Positions 61,514 to 64,000 of a stretch of 64,000 nt of DNA are shown one piece after another. Each line of letters opens with the position of its first letter. The stretch's first letter is position 1. Source of the DNA: Herbiconiux sp. A18JL235 (GTDB lineage Bacteria > Actinomycetota > Actinomycetes > Actinomycetales > Microbacteriaceae). Both the position numbers and the translations under genes were made by a program. Where the stretch lies: NCBI RefSeq assembly GCF_040939305.1, contig NZ_CP162511.1:1054001-1118000 (forward strand), read 5' to 3'. Below the pieces are notes generated by a model. The model had not been told where the DNA came from. It made no database searches and saw nothing but the letters and a program-made list of their open reading frames with translations.

Positions 61514-61786
61514 ATGAAGATCGTGGCGCTCTGCGGAGCAGGAATCGGCACCTCGGAGATCCTGCGGGTGAACGCCGTGCGCGCGCTCGACCGGCTCGGC
61601 ATCGATGCCGACGTCACCGCCTCCGACGTGGCGGGGATCGCCGTGGCGGCGGCCGACGCCCAGGTCATCCTGACCTCGCCCGAGCTCGTCGGCTCCATCG
61701 GCCGCACCAACGCCGACATCGTCGTCATCACCAACTACTTCGACCAGACCGAGATCGAGTCGAAACTCGACGAAGCCCTCGGCTGA
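61514..61786 (+). CDS. PTS sugar transporter subunit IIB (lactose/ascorbate type)
   Basis: 90-residue EIIB with the phosphocysteine loop CGAGIGTS at Cys7 and a small alpha/beta fold, closest to SgaB/UlaB-type subunits. ATG 61514 is the right start because the phosphocysteine loop then sits at the N-terminus. A TATCCT box ends 6 bases before it inside the end of the IIA gene, though coupled translation with IIA is also possible. The sequence ends normally, with no IIC after it. Confidence 0.9.
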   Translation: MKIVALCGAGIGTSEILRVNAVRALDRLGIDADVTASDVAGIAVAAADAQVILTSPELVGSIGRTNADIVVITNYFDQTEIESKLDEALG

Positions 61787-61870
61787 GCCCACCCACGCCT
61801 CCCGGCCGCACCGGGTGCGCCGTCCCTCCGCAGCGGCCTCACGCAACAGGCCCTGCGAACGGTGACCCCC

Positions 61871-61906
61871 GGTGATGGGGCGGCCGCGCCAGCGACCACC
61901 CCATCA
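61871..61906. repeat. 9-bp inverted repeat after the PTS genes
   Basis: GTGATGGGG (61871-61879) and CCCCATCAC (61898-61906) are perfect complements around an 18-base loop. Confidence 0.5.
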
Positions 61907-61941
61907 CACATCGCGCCGCGCCGGGCAGGGACCGGCGCGGC

Positions 61942-61976
61942 CCGTCAGACGCCGCGCGCAGCACGGCGCCTGACGG
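61942..61976. terminator. Hairpin between the PTS IIB and pyruvate-oxidase-like genes
   Basis: CCGTCAG-A-CGCCG (61942-61954) pairs with CGGCG-C-CTGACGG (61964-61976), 12 pairs with one mismatch, immediately beyond the minus-strand gene's stop. Probably bidirectional. Confidence 0.65.
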
Positions 61977-61980
61977 CAGA

Positions 61981-63714
61981 TCAGCTGAAGACGCGCCGCA
62001 CCACGTTCGTCTCCGCCAGGTCGACGAGCTCCTTGGCGTTGCCGGAGAGCACGGTGCGGATGGCGTAGAGCGCGAAGCCCTTCGCCTGCTGCGCCGTGAC
62101 GGTGGGCGGGATGGAGAGCTCCTGGCGGGCGGTGACGACGTCGACCAGCGCGGGCCCGTCGTGGGCGAAGGCGGCGCGCAGCGCGCCCTCGAGGTCGCCG
62201 GGCTTCTCGACGCGCGCGCCGCGGATGCCGAGCGCGTTCGCCACGTCGGCGAAGTTCGGGTTGTCGAGGCCGGTGCCGAAGTTCACGATGCCGGCCGCCT
62301 TCATCTCGAGTTCGACGAAGTTGAGCGAGGAGTTGTTGAACACCACGATCTTCACGGGCAAGCCGTTCTGGCGCAGGGTGAGCAGTTCGCCGAACAGCAT
62401 CGCGAGCCCGCCGTCGCCCGAGAGCGCCACCACCTGCCGCTCGGGGAATGCCGACTGCGCCCCGATGGCGTGCGGTACCGCGTTGGCCATGGTGCCGTGG
62501 CTGAACGAGCCGATGAGCCGGCGCGAGCCGTTCATCTTCAGGTAGCGTGCCGCCCACACCACCGGGGAACCCACATCCGGGATGAACACGGCGTCGTCGG
62601 TCGCCAGCTCGCTCACCAGCCGCGCGACGTACTGCGGGTGGATGGGTGTGCGGTCGCGGTCGTCGTCGGCGAGGTCGTCGAGTTCTTTGCGCGCCTTCGC
62701 GTAGTGGCTGAGGGCGGCGTCGAGGTGGCGGGTGCTCGTCGTCTCCTCGAGCAGCGGCAGCAGTGCGTCGATGGTGTCGCCCACGTCGCCGACGAGCGCG
62801 AGGTCGACGGGGGTGCGCCGCCCGATCTGCTCGCCGCGCAGGTCGAGCTGGATGACCGTCGCCTTCGACGGGAAGAACTGCGGGTAGGGGAAGTCGGTGC
62901 CCAGCATGAGCAGTGTGTCGCAGCTCTCCATGGCCTTGTATCCGGATGCGAAGCCCAGCAACCCGGTCATCCCCACGTCGTAGGGGTTGTCGTACTCGAG
63001 GAATTCCTTGCCGCGCAGTGCGTGAACGATAGGCGCTTTCAGCCGCTCGGCGAGGGCCACCACCTTGTCGTGCGCACCCTCCGTGCCGGCGCCGCCCAGG
63101 ATGGTGACCTTCTTCGAACCGTTCAGCAGCTCGGCGGCCTTCGCGAGCTCCGAGTCGACCGGCCTCAGGATGCTCTGCGTCGCGCGGATGGGCGCCGACT
63201 TCGCGCGCCCCACCTCGTCTTTCAGGAAGATCTCGCCGGGGATGACCACGACCGCCACGCCCCGCCGCTCGATCGCCGTGCGCATCGCGATCTCGAGCAC
63301 CCGCGGCAGCTGCTCGGGCACGCTCACCAGCTCGGTGTAGACGCTGCACTCGCGGAACAGCTCCTGCGGGTGCGTCTCCTGGAAGTAGGTGGTGCCGATC
63401 TCGGTCGCCGGGATCTGCGCGGCGATGGCGAGCACCGGTACGCGGCTCCGGTTCGCGTCGAACAGTCCGTTGATGAGGTGCAGGTTGCCCGGGCCGCAGC
63501 TGCCCGCACACACGGCGAGCTCACCCGTGAGCGCAGCCTCCGCCGCCGCCGCGAACGCCGCCGCCTCCTCGTGCCGCACGTGCGACCAGGCGATGGTGTC
63601 CGCGCGCCTGATGGCGTCGGTGAAGCCGTTCAAAGAGTCGCCGGGAAGGCCGTAGACCCTCTTCACTCCGGCGTCGTCGAGGATGTCGACGATGGTGTCT
63701 GCGATCGTGGTCAT
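61981..63714 (-). CDS. Thiamine-pyrophosphate-dependent pyruvate oxidase-like enzyme
   Basis: 577-residue ThDP enzyme closest to PoxB-type pyruvate oxidases, which convert pyruvate to acetate and CO2 at the membrane. It has the ThDP-activating Glu in HVRHEEAAAFAAAAEA, the central FAD/regulatory domain, and the ThDP-binding motif starting GDGGLAMLFGELLTL and ending FNNSSL. The AKELVDLAETNVVRRVF end resembles the membrane-binding tail of PoxB, but shorter. ATG 63714 is used; a TTG one codon upstream is also in frame. It converges with the PTS genes. Confidence 0.9.
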   Translation of the reverse strand: MTTIADTIVDILDDAGVKRVYGLPGDSLNGFTDAIRRADTIAWSHVRHEEAAAFAAAAEAALTGELAVCAGSCGPGNLHLINGLFDANRSRVPVLAIAAQIPATEIGTTYFQETHPQELFRECSVYTELVSVPEQLPRVLEIAMRTAIERRGVAVVVIPGEIFLKDEVGRAKSAPIRATQSILRPVDSELAKAAELLNGSKKVTILGGAGTEGAHDKVVALAERLKAPIVHALRGKEFLEYDNPYDVGMTGLLGFASGYKAMESCDTLLMLGTDFPYPQFFPSKATVIQLDLRGEQIGRRTPVDLALVGDVGDTIDALLPLLEETTSTRHLDAALSHYAKARKELDDLADDDRDRTPIHPQYVARLVSELATDDAVFIPDVGSPVVWAARYLKMNGSRRLIGSFSHGTMANAVPHAIGAQSAFPERQVVALSGDGGLAMLFGELLTLRQNGLPVKIVVFNNSSLNFVELEMKAAGIVNFGTGLDNPNFADVANALGIRGARVEKPGDLEGALRAAFAHDGPALVDVVTARQELSIPPTVTAQQAKGFALYAIRTVLSGNAKELVDLAETNVVRRVFS

Positions 63715-63818
63715 CAAGGCTCCGTCTCATTGCGTCGTCTCTCGGCGCCCGTCTCAGGGCTCACCCTCGACGTTACGCCGGAGCCGCGGGGCGAGGGTGG
63801 CCCTCTCAGGAGATACGG

Positions 63819-64000
63819 TCAGGAGATGCGGTCGCGCATGCCGCCCTCGAGACGGGCGAGCTTCTCCACGACGGCGTCGCGGCGCTCTGCCAGCGAGCCC
63901 TCGTCGCTCCAGGCGTCGAGGTAGATCTTGAGCTTGGGCTCGGTGCCGCTCGGGCGCACCATGACGCGAGCGCCCGGCAGCAGCATCCGCAGCACGTCGC
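63819..64000 (-). CDS. Phosphohexomutase (phosphomannomutase/phosphoglucomutase), C-terminal part only
   Basis: The last about 59 codons of a phosphohexomutase; the rest lies beyond the right edge. The visible MVRPSGTEPKLKIYLDA is the conserved phosphate-binding loop of domain 4 of the alpha-D-phosphohexomutase superfamily. If it is a phosphomannomutase it would supply mannose-1-phosphate to the guanylyltransferase in this window, but the specificity loop is not visible. Confidence 0.9.
   Translation of the reverse strand, partial: DVLRMLLPGARVMVRPSGTEPKLKIYLDAWSDEGSLAERRDAVVEKLARLEGGMRDRIS

Overview
This is chromosomal DNA of a high-GC actinobacterium, most likely a member of the Microbacteriaceae. 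The assignment is inferred from several signs. Base composition is very G+C rich, and GTG/TTG starts are frequent. Many start codons sit 6-8 bases after a TANNNT -10 box, the leaderless arrangement. TopA has no zinc-finger tail and ends in a Lys/Ala-rich extension. A 6C-type small RNA lies beside a tad pilus locus that is followed by topA-tmk-holB. Almost everything is core or niche metabolism: there is no insertion sequence, prophage or CRISPR array.

Layout. 1-4150: a metallophosphoesterase (cut by the window edge), a PASTA-domain class A penicillin-binding protein, a DUF4177-like protein and RidA. 4232-8442: a 6C-like RNA and a compact tad locus (TadA ATPase, a TadB/TadC-like platform protein with a long Ala-Gly tract, a DUF4244 pilin-like peptide, TadE and a second TadE-like protein). 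8624-15692: topA, tmk, holB, an S33 lipoprotein peptidase and a TetR regulator. 15792: tRNA-Thr(CGT). 16038-20226: two unknown membrane proteins, a Gfo/Idh/MocA oxidoreductase, a D,D-carboxypeptidase and nicotinamidase. 20350-22414: a GntR-ABC transporter operon. 22502-26299: a frameshifted ABC exporter, a small HTH protein with two palindromic operators over its promoter, and an MFS transporter. 26467-31240: ribokinase, then a riboflavin operon (ribD-ribE-ribBA-ribH) behind an FMN riboswitch. 31383-37265: polyprenol-phosphate mannose synthase, GtrA, an FUSC-type membrane protein, trpS, exonuclease III and a BrkB-type protein. 37451-40928: sdhCDAB. 41125-43531: a GT4 glycosyltransferase and mannose-1-phosphate guanylyltransferase.

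43552-51947 is a nucleoside uptake and salvage block: two tandem BMP-family lipoproteins, a double-cassette ABC ATPase, two permeases, cytidine deaminase and pyrimidine-nucleoside phosphorylase. Related functions recur at 54026-59457: a nucleoside hydrolase, a divergent S-adenosylhomocysteine-hydrolase-like enzyme, an IclR regulator and adenosine deaminase. The cell therefore looks equipped to import nucleosides, deaminate them and split them to bases and sugar. 59510-63714 holds a VOC protein, a WYL regulator, orphan PTS IIA/IIB subunits and a pyruvate-oxidase-like enzyme. A phosphohexomutase is cut by the right edge.

The most unusual structure is at 51971-53098. A gene for an AbiEi-like/DUF559 (PD-(D/E)XK) nuclease is bracketed by two related imperfect palindromes of about 64 bp, giving four copies of one roughly 30-base half-site. 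Other features worth checking are the SAHH-like enzyme without the usual C-terminal tail, a membrane-anchored HEVGH protein, the twin-operator HTH gene, the frameshifted exporter, and the leaderless promoter pattern.
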